NCBI RefSeq assembly: GCF_001038625.1
Contig: NZ_CP011803.1
Coordinates: forward strand, 5,580,001 to 5,644,000
Source of the DNA: Clostridium carboxidivorans P7
GTDB lineage: Bacteria > Bacillota > Clostridia > Clostridiales > Clostridiaceae
DNA length: 64,000 bases
Direction of reading: 5' to 3'
The notes under the pieces were generated by a model, which saw only the letters and a list, made by a program, of their open reading frames with translations, was not told the DNA's origin and searched no databases. Positions 8,439 to 16,915 of the stretch are shown here, piece after piece. Position numbers and translations under genes: made by a program. Positions within the stretch are counted from its first letter, which is position 1, and every line of letters begins with the position of its first letter.

Positions 8439-8846
8439 ATGAATTTAAATAAAGATTATGCAGATAAAATAAATGATTTTCTTATTAAAAATGTAAATCC
8501 TTATTTAATATATTTATTTGGTTCAAGTGTAAATGGAAGCTTTAGAGAAGATAGTGATATAGATATTGCTTTTATAAGTGATAAAAAAATTACTGAATAT
8601 GAAGTTTTTATGCTAGCACAAGAATTAGCAGATATTCTAAAAAAGGATGTAGATTTGATTAATTTAAAAGAAGCATCTACAGTATTTAAGGCACAAGTAG
8701 TAGGAAAAGGAAAGACAATATATTGTTCAGATGATACAAGAAGAATGTATTTTGAAATGTATGTGTTTAAAGATTATGCTTTATTAAATGAGGAAAGAGA
8801 GATAATTTTAAATAGTATAAAGCAGAGGGGGCATATATATGAGTAA
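8439..8846 (+). CDS. mntA: MntA-type nucleotidyltransferase antitoxin
   Basis: A 135-residue minimal nucleotidyltransferase. The segment FGSSVNGSFREDSDIDIAF is an exact GSx10DxD motif, the metal-binding active site of MNT antitoxins, which inactivate the HEPN toxin by adding AMP groups to a tyrosine. A frame-extending GTG at 8430 is part of the ribosome site (AGGTGA), so ATG 8439 is chosen. The gene overlaps the hepT start by 8 bases, the usual translational coupling of this module. Expected to act in the cytoplasm as a complex with HepT; the pair can stabilise DNA and has been linked to phage defence. Confidence 0.9.
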   Translation: MNLNKDYADKINDFLIKNVNPYLIYLFGSSVNGSFREDSDIDIAFISDKKITEYEVFMLAQELADILKKDVDLINLKEASTVFKAQVVGKGKTIYCSDDTRRMYFEMYVFKDYALLNEEREIILNSIKQRGHIYE

Positions 8847-9243
8847 AGATGTTATACTGAATAAAATATCAGTTATAGAAAGATGCATAAAGAGGATAAA
8901 TGAAGAGTATGAAAATAAATTTGAGAACTTAAAAAATTATACAAAACAGGATTCTATAATTTTAAATATACAAAGAGCTTGTGAAGCTTCTATAGATTTA
9001 GCAATGCACATTGTTTCTGAGAAAAAACTTGGAATTCCTCAAAACAGTAGGGATGCTTTCGAAGTGCTTTATAGTAACAACATTATAGATGAAAAACTTA
9101 TGAAAAATTTAAAGGCTATGGTAGGATTTAGAAACATAGCCGTTCATGATTATCAAGCTGTAAATTTAGAAATAGTGAAACAAATAATTGAAAAACATTT
9201 GTTGGATTTAAAGGAGTTTGTTCAACTTATGCTTTATGTATAG
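8839..9243 (+). CDS. hepT: HepT-like HEPN ribonuclease toxin
   Basis: A 134-residue all-helical HEPN (DUF86) protein. The C-terminal motif FRNIAVHDYQ matches Rx4HxY, the RNase active site of HepT toxins (Arg and His catalytic; Tyr is the residue modified by MntA). All three residues are present, so the toxin is probably active. CAGAGGGGG lies 8 bases before the ATG, and the start overlaps mntA, fixing the pair as one operon. Family knowledge: HepT cleaves RNA, including tRNA, when not held in check; the target in this organism is unknown. Confidence 0.9.
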   Translation: MSKDVILNKISVIERCIKRINEEYENKFENLKNYTKQDSIILNIQRACEASIDLAMHIVSEKKLGIPQNSRDAFEVLYSNNIIDEKLMKNLKAMVGFRNIAVHDYQAVNLEIVKQIIEKHLLDLKEFVQLMLYV

Positions 9244-9413
9244 ATGAAATTTATATGCAAATTGTGTATAATATAATTAATAGTACAAATTAGTAAGAGG
9301 TTTGTTTGTAAGTATTTTGAAGAAATGTACTGTAAATTTCAAATAAGATTAGAATTTTAGACGAGCTAGCGTATTATTCAATTGATTATAATTTAAACTT
9401 AGGAGTGAATTAA

Positions 9414-10475
9414 ATGAAATTACAACCTATTAATAAACTTAATGGTGATGAAATATTAGGAAAAAATATATTTACAAATGATGGTAGAATATTGCTTAAA
9501 GCAGGTTCGAAATTAAATGGTAGTTATGTAAGAAAAATGTTAGAAATGGGAATTTTCTATGTATATGTTGAGGATGAAAGATTGTCAGATGTTAATGTAG
9601 AAGATGAAAAAATAAGCCGTTTAAAACAAACAACTCTAGAAAATATGTCCAGGATAATGAAAAATACATCTATGGTATCAGATAAAAGAGTGATGAATGA
9701 ATATATAAAAGTTGTAGAAGATCTTATAAGTTATATACAAAGAGATGCAGATGTAAATCAGAGTTTGTATGATATTCAAACTTACAGCAATGTTACTTAT
9801 GTACACAGTATAGATGTATGTATTATGTCTACTTTTATAGGTACTGCCATGAAGCTGGATTCAAATTCTATTAAAGAATTAGGCGTTGCAGCTATTCTTC
9901 ATGATATTGGAAAAATTGCACTACCTAAAAATATAGTAAATAAGGAAGGAAATTTTACAGAAGAAGAATTAAAACAATTTAAGGAACATCCTTATTTGGG
10001 AGCAACTATTTTAAAAAAGAATTTGAGAATATCAGATACCATAGTAAAGGCTGTTCAACAGCATCATGAGAGAATGGATGGTAAAGGATATCCTTATGGA
10101 ATGGAAGGAAACTCTATATCAAAATTTGCACGTATAATTACTATAAGTGATGTTTACGATACTATAACTAATAGTAGGGAGTATAAAAAATCATTTACGC
10201 CTAATGATGCTTATGAATTGATATTAGCAGGCAGTGGCACTATTTTTGATAAAGATATAGTGAAAATATTTAAAAAATCATTTTCAGTATACCCACTTGG
10301 ATGCTGTGTAAAATTGTCTGATGGTGTGGAAGGGTATGTAGTAAGACAAAATGAAAATTTCCCAGACAGGCCTGTGATTAGAGTTATTTATAATAGTGAA
10401 ACTAAGAAAGATGTAGAACCTTACGAAATAGATTTAGTAAAAAGTATAAGTTTAGTAATAACTAGTATTGTATAA
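9414..10475 (+). CDS. HD-GYP domain c-di-GMP phosphodiesterase
   Basis: A 353-residue protein with a short N-terminal sensor-like region (residues 1-100) and an HD-GYP domain. The key residues are all there: VHSIDV, HDIGK, the helix GATILKKN, HHERMDGKGYP and SDVYDTITN. HD-GYP enzymes hydrolyse cyclic di-GMP, so this gene probably lowers c-di-GMP and favours motility, fitting its place between flagellar gene groups and the PilZ protein of the fla operon. There is no signal peptide or membrane segment. TTAGGAG precedes the ATG. The region before it (9244-9413) has TATAAT at 9267 and 9387, but neither has a good -35. Confidence 0.9.
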   Translation: MKLQPINKLNGDEILGKNIFTNDGRILLKAGSKLNGSYVRKMLEMGIFYVYVEDERLSDVNVEDEKISRLKQTTLENMSRIMKNTSMVSDKRVMNEYIKVVEDLISYIQRDADVNQSLYDIQTYSNVTYVHSIDVCIMSTFIGTAMKLDSNSIKELGVAAILHDIGKIALPKNIVNKEGNFTEEELKQFKEHPYLGATILKKNLRISDTIVKAVQQHHERMDGKGYPYGMEGNSISKFARIITISDVYDTITNSREYKKSFTPNDAYELILAGSGTIFDKDIVKIFKKSFSVYPLGCCVKLSDGVEGYVVRQNENFPDRPVIRVIYNSETKKDVEPYEIDLVKSISLVITSIV

Positions 10476-10513
10476 ACTTCAATTCGTAAAATAAAAAATG
10501 CGAAGCATTTTTT

Positions 10514-10565
10514 AGAGGACAGAGGACAATGAAGGCGAGTTTTCATCCACTGTCCTCTGAAAAAG
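10514..10565. terminator. Terminator hairpin built from a dispersed GAGGACA repeat
   Basis: AGAGGACA at 10514-10521 pairs with TGTCCTCT at 10551-10558, with inner pairing of ATGAA and TTCAT, then GAAAAAG. It lies between convergent genes (HD-GYP and SSB). The 22 bases at 10514-10535 occur again, exactly and inverted, at 57534-57555. Confidence 0.6.
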
Positions 10566-10587
10566 TTTAATTAGTTACTAATTTTTT

Positions 10588-10920
10588 CTACACAGCCTTA
10601 TCTTTTTTACTTTCTAAAAATCTAATTGTATCTGCTTGAACCATGGTGAAATATTTTTTTTCATTATTATTATCAGTATAGTTTCCAGTGGTTATTTTTC
10701 CGCTTAAACCTACCAATTTTCCTTTAGTAAGATATGAATACATTTTATCAGGATGATCGCTCCAGTAGGCTATATCAATGAAATCTGCATTGTTTTCTTT
10801 ATCCTTTGCAAAGCTTCTGTTCACAGCTAATGTGAATTTTACAGCACCTCTTGAGCTATTTTGTAATTTTATGAGTTTAGAATCTCTAGTGAGTCTTCCT
10901 ATAAGCATTACTTTATTCAA
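10588..10920 (-). CDS. ssb: Short single-stranded DNA-binding protein
   Basis: A 110-residue OB-fold SSB: MNKVMLIGRLTRDSKL, FTLAVNRSF, FIDIAYWSDHPDKM and the strand LVGLSGKITTGNYTD match the SSB core. It ends at ESKKDKAV without the Gly/Pro-rich linker and acidic DDDIPF-type tip of housekeeping SSB, so it lacks the usual partner-binding tail. The start is TTG at 10918-10920 with GGGAGG upstream at good spacing. It is monocistronic. Probably the accessory second SSB (SsbB-like) seen in clostridia; the main ssb would be with rpsF/rpsR elsewhere. Confidence 0.8.
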   Translation of the reverse strand: MNKVMLIGRLTRDSKLIKLQNSSRGAVKFTLAVNRSFAKDKENNADFIDIAYWSDHPDKMYSYLTKGKLVGLSGKITTGNYTDNNNEKKYFTMVQADTIRFLESKKDKAV

Positions 10921-11128
10921 TTTTTAAACCTCCCTATTGTTTTTGTTGTAAATAATTATGTCCATTTGTGGAAAAGTTAATCATAAGGATCAATGTTATA
11001 AGAATGTATTTTATATAAATTTTATAGGATATATGTAAAAATATTGTTTGATTTACATTTATGTGTATGACTTGTTGAAAATAAATAAATTTTTTATTAA
11101 ATAAGTTATATTTATTTGACATATTTAA

Positions 11129-11158
11129 TTGACATAGAGGTAGATTAGTTGATAAAAT
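11129..11158 (+). promoter_or_regulatory. Sigma-A promoter of the 11218 gene
   Basis: A perfect -35 TTGACA at 11129-11134 and TAAAAT at 11153-11158 are 18 bases apart, 60 bases ahead of the TTG start. The rest of 10921-11217 is very AT-rich leader sequence with no other signal I can support. Confidence 0.6.
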
Positions 11159-11217
11159 AAAATTAATAAAATTTACTATTATATACTAAGTTAAGAATAT
11201 AAAGGTGGTAATGCAAT

Positions 11218-11556
11218 TTGGATAATGAAGGAAAAATGTATATAGATAGACAACTTCTAGAAAAAGTAAGAAATGGTTTAAGTACTATAAAAATGACCAG
11301 TAAAGAGAAGAGTATAAAAAAAGAGGCAGAAAGATTATTTAATCTTTTAGAAGAAGAGTTAAGTATAAATAGTCTATCTCTTGAAGAGAGAATATTGAAG
11401 AAAATGAAAGAAACAAAAACTACTGATCCAGACATGAATGCCAATCTATATATTTTACACAGAAAACTGGTAAATGGCCAGATAAGTGAAAAGCAAGCTT
11501 TGGAAATGTTTGAAGTCTATGTTAAAATAGAACCGTATGAGACCAAGATGTTTTAA
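11218..11556 (+). CDS. Small cytoplasmic protein, unknown function
   Basis: A 112-residue, mostly helical and charged protein. The start is TTG at 11218, placed by AAGGTGGT about nine bases upstream; the nearest in-frame ATG (11236) has no ribosome site. The C-terminal part LHRKLVNGQISEKQALEMFE looks like a conserved helical hairpin, but I recognise no family. It has its own sigma-A promoter and terminator. No signal peptide, no membrane segment. Confidence 0.6.
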   Translation: MDNEGKMYIDRQLLEKVRNGLSTIKMTSKEKSIKKEAERLFNLLEEELSINSLSLEERILKKMKETKTTDPDMNANLYILHRKLVNGQISEKQALEMFEVYVKIEPYETKMF

Positions 11557-11567
11557 ATAAAAAGTTT

Positions 11568-11608
11568 AAATCTAGGATAAAATGCTGTGCATATTCCTAG
11601 ATTTTTTT
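11568..11608 (+). terminator. Rho-independent terminator
   Basis: AAATCTAGGA at 11568-11577 pairs with TCCTAGATTT at 11595-11604, followed by a T run. The end of the T run doubles as the start of the next promoter's -35. Confidence 0.85.
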
Positions 11609-11664
11609 GATGGATTTTGTAACATGTGGTATAATTATCCTTTAAATAATGATTAAGGATAATT
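11607..11664 (+). promoter_or_regulatory. Extended -10 promoter with overlapping inverted repeat (surface-protein operon)
   Basis: TTGATG at 11607-11612, a 17-base spacer, TGG then TATAAT at 11630-11635 form a near-ideal extended -10 promoter. AATTATCCTT at 11633-11642 and AAGGATAATT at 11655-11664 are a perfect 10-bp inverted repeat covering the -10 and start region, as expected for a repressor operator or an early transcript hairpin. Confidence 0.6.
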
Positions 11665-11740
11665 AAACATTGTTCGATAATAATATAAACAAAGTATGTT
11701 TTTTACTATGAATTTATATTTTACATTTGGAGGAAAAAAA

Positions 11741-14479
11741 GTGATTAGGAGAAGGAAGAATATAGCCATTTTAATATTAACATTTGTTTTAGGCACTGCA
11801 TTTCCATATACAGTACAAGCGTCATTTCCTAGTATAAAAAGATTGGGAGGGAACGATAGATATGATACTTGCATTAAGGTAGCACAAGATGGATGGTCAT
11901 CTTCCTACTATGCGGTAATTGCTTGTGGAGAAAATTATCCAGATGCTTTAAGTTCAGTTCCTCTTGCTAAAAAATATGATGCACCAATACTTTTAACTTA
12001 TAATAATTTTATGCCAGCAAATGTTATGGATGAAATTAAAAAGCTTCACGTTGGAAAGGTATTTTTAATAGGAGGACAAGGTTCTATAAGCAGTAGTATA
12101 GAGACTCAATTGCAAAACCAAGGAATACAAACCGAAAGACTAGCAGGGGCAGATAGATATGAAACTTCAGTGAAAGTAGCTGAAAAGTTTGGTAAAGTAG
12201 ATGCACTTACAGTAGCTACAGGAGAAGATTATGCAGATGCTTTATCCATAGGTCCTGCTGCTGCAGCTATGGGAGTACCTGTGCTTTTAGTTCCTAAAAA
12301 TTATGTGCCTGATGCAACTAAAAAATATATAAGAAATTTAAATGTCATAAAAAATAGTGAATATGACAATAGTAGTACTGGCTCTAGTTCTAGCAGTACC
12401 AGTACAAATTCTGGAACTTATAGAGATTACCATGTTTTTGTAATGGGAGATAGTAATGTAGTAACTGATAATGTAGTTAGCGAATTTGAAGGTGAAGGAA
12501 ACAATGTGGAAAGAATTGAAGGTAAGGATAAATATTATAGAAATATAAATGCAATAGCTAGGTTTGTACAAAAATCTAATGGTACAAGTACACAAAATAG
12601 AGAAGATTATGATGATAATGATAAACAAGCTCAATATTTTGTCAAAGGTGATATGTTAAGCCTTAATAATTTGTACTTAGCTTCTGGAGAAGGTTTTGCA
12701 GATGCATTGTCTGGGGCAGCACTTGCAGCAAAATCAAAGTCTCCTATAATACTTTCTGGTTCTTCTAATTCAAGTATAATAAAAGATTTTATTTTAAGTA
12801 AAATCCCCAATTATGGTAATGATTCTGTAAATCCTGAATATCTTACAGTTCTTGGAGGCGAAGGAGTAATGCCAGGAACCAGGGTAAGTGAAGTATTTGG
12901 AAATATAGCCTTTGATAATACAGTAGGATTTAAATCAGATTCTGATGCAGTTAAATTTCCAGATAAAGCTTTTGAAAAAGTTATAAGGGATAAATTAAAT
13001 ATTCATGATAGAAATATATATTTTTCAGATGTAAAAGGAATAACTTCTTTAGATCTTACTAATCAGAATATATTAAGCGTTTCAGGACTTGAAAACTTAA
13101 TTCATCTTAAAAGTCTAAATTTAAGTTATAATCAAATAAAAGATATAAGTCCAATTGTAAGATTAGATGAACTTGAAAATCTTGATTTAAGTCATAACAA
13201 TATAGAAGATATATCTTATATTTCAAATTTAGTAAATCTTAAAGAACTTAATTTAAGTGATAATGAGATATCTGACCTTGATCATTCAAGAAATATGTAT
13301 AAAGAGGATAACGAAACTGAATATGGTGAAACCAGTGATAATGTTTTTAAAAAGTTAAAGCATATTGTTTCTTTAGATTTAAGTAATAGTATTTTAGATG
13401 ATTATTCTGGAAATAGAAATCAAATAACAAGTATTAGTAATTTAAAAGATATGACAAGTTTAGTATCGTTGAATTTGAATGGTAATGATGTTGGTAGCTT
13501 AAACAACTTGGAAAATCTAACTAATCTTACTAAATTAAAATTGAGTCATGCTGATTTATATGATTTGGATTTTATAGAAAAGCTAACAGGAATAACTTAT
13601 TTAGATGTAAGCTATAACAGAGCTATAACTAGTGATGATTTGAAGCCTTTAAAAAACTTAACTAATTTAAAGTATTTAAATATTAGTAATGATAGAATAG
13701 ATGACGTTTCATCGCTTAGTGGTCTTACTCATTTAACTACGCTTTACATGGAAGATAATCCTATAAAAGATTATACTCCAATACTAAATATTTCAAAATC
13801 CTTATATTATAAAGATTTTGATGTGATGTCAGTTGTAGGAAGTACTTCTTATGATAAAGATACCACAATAGATGCTCAAATTAAAGATGAAATTTCAAAT
13901 TTTCAAAGCATGTATAGCTATGGAGATTATAATAAACTTAGGTATAGAAAATTATATCATGCATATGACTTAGGCACATATGATAGTAAGTTACAAGATC
14001 TTTACAGAAATAGAGATTGGATTACTTATGAGATATCTTTAGGTGGTATGAGTCAAGAATATGTAGATAGCCTTAAAAATGAATTGGATGCTATTAACTA
14101 TAATGTAGAAGAAATGAATAAGAAAGATCAAATGAATAAAAATGTTAAGGATTTGGAAGCGCAACTTTCATCTACATCTAAACCTATAGAAAAAGAAAAA
14201 TTGATAGGAAAAATAAATTATGTCTATGCAGATTACAGATATGACTATTATAGAAATTTAGTACAAAAATATAATACTGATATGGAAAAAATTAAAGAAC
14301 AGCTTCAAGAGGCATCCTATGAAACGCCAAATTATTCAAGTAACAAGGATATAAAAAATCTTCAGCGTGCACTTGATGAAATTCAAAAAGATAATGATTT
14401 GGCTTCAGAAAAAATAACAATGTATCAAAACTATAAAGATTTCTTTAATGCTGTAGATGCAGTCTTAGAAGAAATTTAG
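11741..14479 (+). CDS. Cell-wall-binding (CWB2) protein with leucine-rich repeats
   Basis: A 912-residue secreted surface protein. I start it at GTG 11741 because TGGAGGAAA lies just before it and the product then begins with a normal signal peptide (RRRKNIAILILTFVLG... cleaved near VQA-S). Three CWB2 repeats follow, two clear (RLGGNDRYDT, RLAGADRYET) and one degenerate (RIEGKDKYY), which bind the anionic wall polymer of clostridia. From about residue 430 to 685 there are internalin-type LRRs (LKSLNLSYNQIKDISPI and repeats), then a long helical coiled-coil tail. A poly-Ser/Thr linker interrupts the second and third repeat. It probably mediates adhesion or protein binding at the cell surface; the ligand is unknown. 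Followed 15 bases later by a second CWB2 gene. Confidence 0.85.
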   Translation: MIRRRKNIAILILTFVLGTAFPYTVQASFPSIKRLGGNDRYDTCIKVAQDGWSSSYYAVIACGENYPDALSSVPLAKKYDAPILLTYNNFMPANVMDEIKKLHVGKVFLIGGQGSISSSIETQLQNQGIQTERLAGADRYETSVKVAEKFGKVDALTVATGEDYADALSIGPAAAAMGVPVLLVPKNYVPDATKKYIRNLNVIKNSEYDNSSTGSSSSSTSTNSGTYRDYHVFVMGDSNVVTDNVVSEFEGEGNNVERIEGKDKYYRNINAIARFVQKSNGTSTQNREDYDDNDKQAQYFVKGDMLSLNNLYLASGEGFADALSGAALAAKSKSPIILSGSSNSSIIKDFILSKIPNYGNDSVNPEYLTVLGGEGVMPGTRVSEVFGNIAFDNTVGFKSDSDAVKFPDKAFEKVIRDKLNIHDRNIYFSDVKGITSLDLTNQNILSVSGLENLIHLKSLNLSYNQIKDISPIVRLDELENLDLSHNNIEDISYISNLVNLKELNLSDNEISDLDHSRNMYKEDNETEYGETSDNVFKKLKHIVSLDLSNSILDDYSGNRNQITSISNLKDMTSLVSLNLNGNDVGSLNNLENLTNLTKLKLSHADLYDLDFIEKLTGITYLDVSYNRAITSDDLKPLKNLTNLKYLNISNDRIDDVSSLSGLTHLTTLYMEDNPIKDYTPILNISKSLYYKDFDVMSVVGSTSYDKDTTIDAQIKDEISNFQSMYSYGDYNKLRYRKLYHAYDLGTYDSKLQDLYRNRDWITYEISLGGMSQEYVDSLKNELDAINYNVEEMNKKDQMNKNVKDLEAQLSSTSKPIEKEKLIGKINYVYADYRYDYYRNLVQKYNTDMEKIKEQLQEASYETPNYSSNKDIKNLQRALDEIQKDNDLASEKITMYQNYKDFFNAVDAVLEEI

Positions 14480-14494
14480 AAAGGAGTAGTAATA

Positions 14495-16720
14495 TTGAAA
14501 AGCAAAAGATTAACTTTTATTGTAGCAGTTCTAGTAGCCGGCTTATGCTTTTCAGCTTTTAAGGTTAAAGCTGAAACTATAACAACCAGATATAATGGAA
14601 TAGACAGATATGAGACTGCAGCTAAAGTTTGTCAGGATGGTTGGAAAAGTTCTCAGAATGTAGTTATAGTAAATGGAGAAAACTTTCCGGATGCTTTGGC
14701 AGCAGCTCCTTTAGCCAAAAAGAATGATGCACCAATTTTACTTACATCTAAAGATGTATTAAATCCTTATACTTCTGTAGAGATAAATAGATTAGGTGTG
14801 AAAAATGCATTTATAATTGGAGGTAGAGGAGTTGTATCTCAAGCCATAGAGGATTCTTTAAAATCCAGAGGAATAAAGGTTACAAGGTTAGGCGGCGTTG
14901 ATAGATATGATACTGCAATACAAATAGCTGGAAAACTTGGTAAATCTAATGAGGTTGCGCTTATAAATAGCAATGATTTTAGAGATGGAATGTCTATTTC
15001 AGCTATAGCAGCAGCTAAGGGAATGCCAGTAATTCCTGTAGATACTTATAGTATGCCGGCTTCTGTAAGTAAATATCTTCAAGGATATAAAAAGGCAGAT
15101 CAGATATATGTAGTAGGTGGACAAGATAAAATAAGTGATTCTGTAATATCAGGACTTCCGAATATAAAAAGAATAGGTGGCGGCGATATTTATAGTTCTA
15201 ATATAGGTGTAGTAAATGCTTTTTTAGGAGAATTAAAGACAGATACTATATATATTTCATCAGCTAAAGATTTTCCAGATTCGTTAGGAGCTTCAGCGCT
15301 TGCTCCAAAAACCACTTCACCAATTATATTTGTGGATTCTCCTATGTCTTATGCTACACAGAACTTTTTAAAATCTCATATAGTTAATAATATAAAAGTT
15401 CTAGGTGGACCAGGAGCAGTTAGCTATGAATCAGAGCAAATTGCTAAAAGTTTACCAAGTGCAATAGCTAGTATTGATAATATTACAGATACTATAGTTC
15501 AAAATGAAAAGTATACACCAAGGCCAACTATGATTGTAACCGCTAGTGATGGAAGCAAAAAAGAAGTTAATGTGGATTGGAATCTTACTAAAATAAATAC
15601 GTCTAAACCAGGAATATATACTTTTACAGGAACTATTCATGGTACTGATAAAACTGTGCTTGCTACTCTTAGGGTTAAACCAATACCTTATAAGATTGAT
15701 GATTTAACTAAAACAGCAGTTAGTAGACAGTTTTTTAATGTTCCAAGTACTGTAGAAGCACAAATGACTGATGGAACTAAAACTCAAGTGCCTGTTACAT
15801 GGGATTATGGAACTCAAAGTGGGAATAAACCAGGGGTATATGTTTTTTATGGCACTGTTGATAATTATAGTAAGAAGGTTAAACTTACCTTGACAGTTAC
15901 TGATAATGGTACAAGTTCAAAAGTTATAAAAACTATAAATAATATAAAGAAAACAGTAGCTACTAAGTCTAACTTTACATTACCATCAACAGTAACAGCT
16001 ATAATGACTGACAATTCAACCCAAAGTGTGCCAGTAACATGGGGAACTGAAAATAAGTATGCTACTGGAGTATATACTTATGAAGGAACTGTAAGTGGAT
16101 ATAGTGGAAAAGTAGGTCTTATGCTTATAGTTACAGGAGAGGGCGGACAAGATCCAAATGATCCAAATTATCCTGATAATCCACCAGATCCTAGTAATCC
16201 AGATACAATTGATTTAGGTGAGTTAGCTGCTATAATGCAAAATGAATCATACCCAACTACAGTAAAAGATCCAACTACTGGAAAACAAGTTGCAGTTACT
16301 TGGACAGAGGCTGTAAGTATTGATTCTACCTTTGTAGACAGCACATATATAGATGATTGTAGGGTTGCTAAATTTACTTTAAATGGTGCTATAAGTGGTA
16401 ACAGAAAGGTTAAAGCAACTATAGGTATAATACCTAAAATTATTACTCTTAATGTAGATAACAATACTGGTAATGTACCAGCTATAGCTATAACTGTTAA
16501 AAGAAGTGATTATTCAGGAGGAACATTTAATATGGATGAATTATCTAATAGGATATGTGCAGTTATAAATAATGCAGATGGAAATAGAGAAGCAAAAAAA
16601 GTACATGTTCTTTTATGGAATCCACCAGTTATAGATATAAGTGATTCAAATACTTATCATGTTACAGCAACTATAAGTCATTATAGTACACCAATAACAG
16701 TTACAATTAAGGTTCAATAG
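14495..16720 (+). CDS. CWB2 surface protein with Ig-like domains
   Basis: A 741-residue secreted protein starting at TTG 14495 (AAAGGAG eight bases upstream). Signal peptide residues 1-26, ending near VKA-E. Three CWB2 repeats follow (YNGIDRYETA, RLGGVDRYDTA, RIGGGDIYSS) to about residue 315. Three Big_4-like immunoglobulin-type domains then repeat the pattern ...VPVTW...GVYTYEGTV...V (about residues 320-545). A Pro/Asp linker (DPNDPNYPDNPPDPSNPD) leads to a fourth, divergent Ig-like region. Same operon as the LRR protein. It is likely a wall-anchored stalk; binding partners cannot be told from sequence. The Ig domains resemble one in the next large gene. Confidence 0.85.
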   Translation: MKSKRLTFIVAVLVAGLCFSAFKVKAETITTRYNGIDRYETAAKVCQDGWKSSQNVVIVNGENFPDALAAAPLAKKNDAPILLTSKDVLNPYTSVEINRLGVKNAFIIGGRGVVSQAIEDSLKSRGIKVTRLGGVDRYDTAIQIAGKLGKSNEVALINSNDFRDGMSISAIAAAKGMPVIPVDTYSMPASVSKYLQGYKKADQIYVVGGQDKISDSVISGLPNIKRIGGGDIYSSNIGVVNAFLGELKTDTIYISSAKDFPDSLGASALAPKTTSPIIFVDSPMSYATQNFLKSHIVNNIKVLGGPGAVSYESEQIAKSLPSAIASIDNITDTIVQNEKYTPRPTMIVTASDGSKKEVNVDWNLTKINTSKPGIYTFTGTIHGTDKTVLATLRVKPIPYKIDDLTKTAVSRQFFNVPSTVEAQMTDGTKTQVPVTWDYGTQSGNKPGVYVFYGTVDNYSKKVKLTLTVTDNGTSSKVIKTINNIKKTVATKSNFTLPSTVTAIMTDNSTQSVPVTWGTENKYATGVYTYEGTVSGYSGKVGLMLIVTGEGGQDPNDPNYPDNPPDPSNPDTIDLGELAAIMQNESYPTTVKDPTTGKQVAVTWTEAVSIDSTFVDSTYIDDCRVAKFTLNGAISGNRKVKATIGIIPKIITLNVDNNTGNVPAIAITVKRSDYSGGTFNMDELSNRICAVINNADGNREAKKVHVLLWNPPVIDISDSNTYHVTATISHYSTPITVTIKVQ

Positions 16721-16746
16721 TGAATTTTGAATAAATAACATAAATG

Positions 16747-16772
16747 GGAAATAGTTAATTTTTACTATTTCC
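16747..16772 (+). terminator. Possible terminator after the CWB2 pair
   Basis: GGAAATAGT at 16747-16755 pairs with ACTATTTCC at 16764-16772, but A rather than T residues follow, so termination would be weak. Confidence 0.4.
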
Positions 16773-16915
16773 TAAAAAATTATTAACTAAAAAGTGTAAA
16801 ATTTCTACAATATGTTACGAGTATAGAAATATGGATATTATTTTATAAAGAGCGTTGGTATTAACGTATTATAAAGGAATTACATGAAAATAAATTTGAT
16901 GGAGGTAGGAAGATA

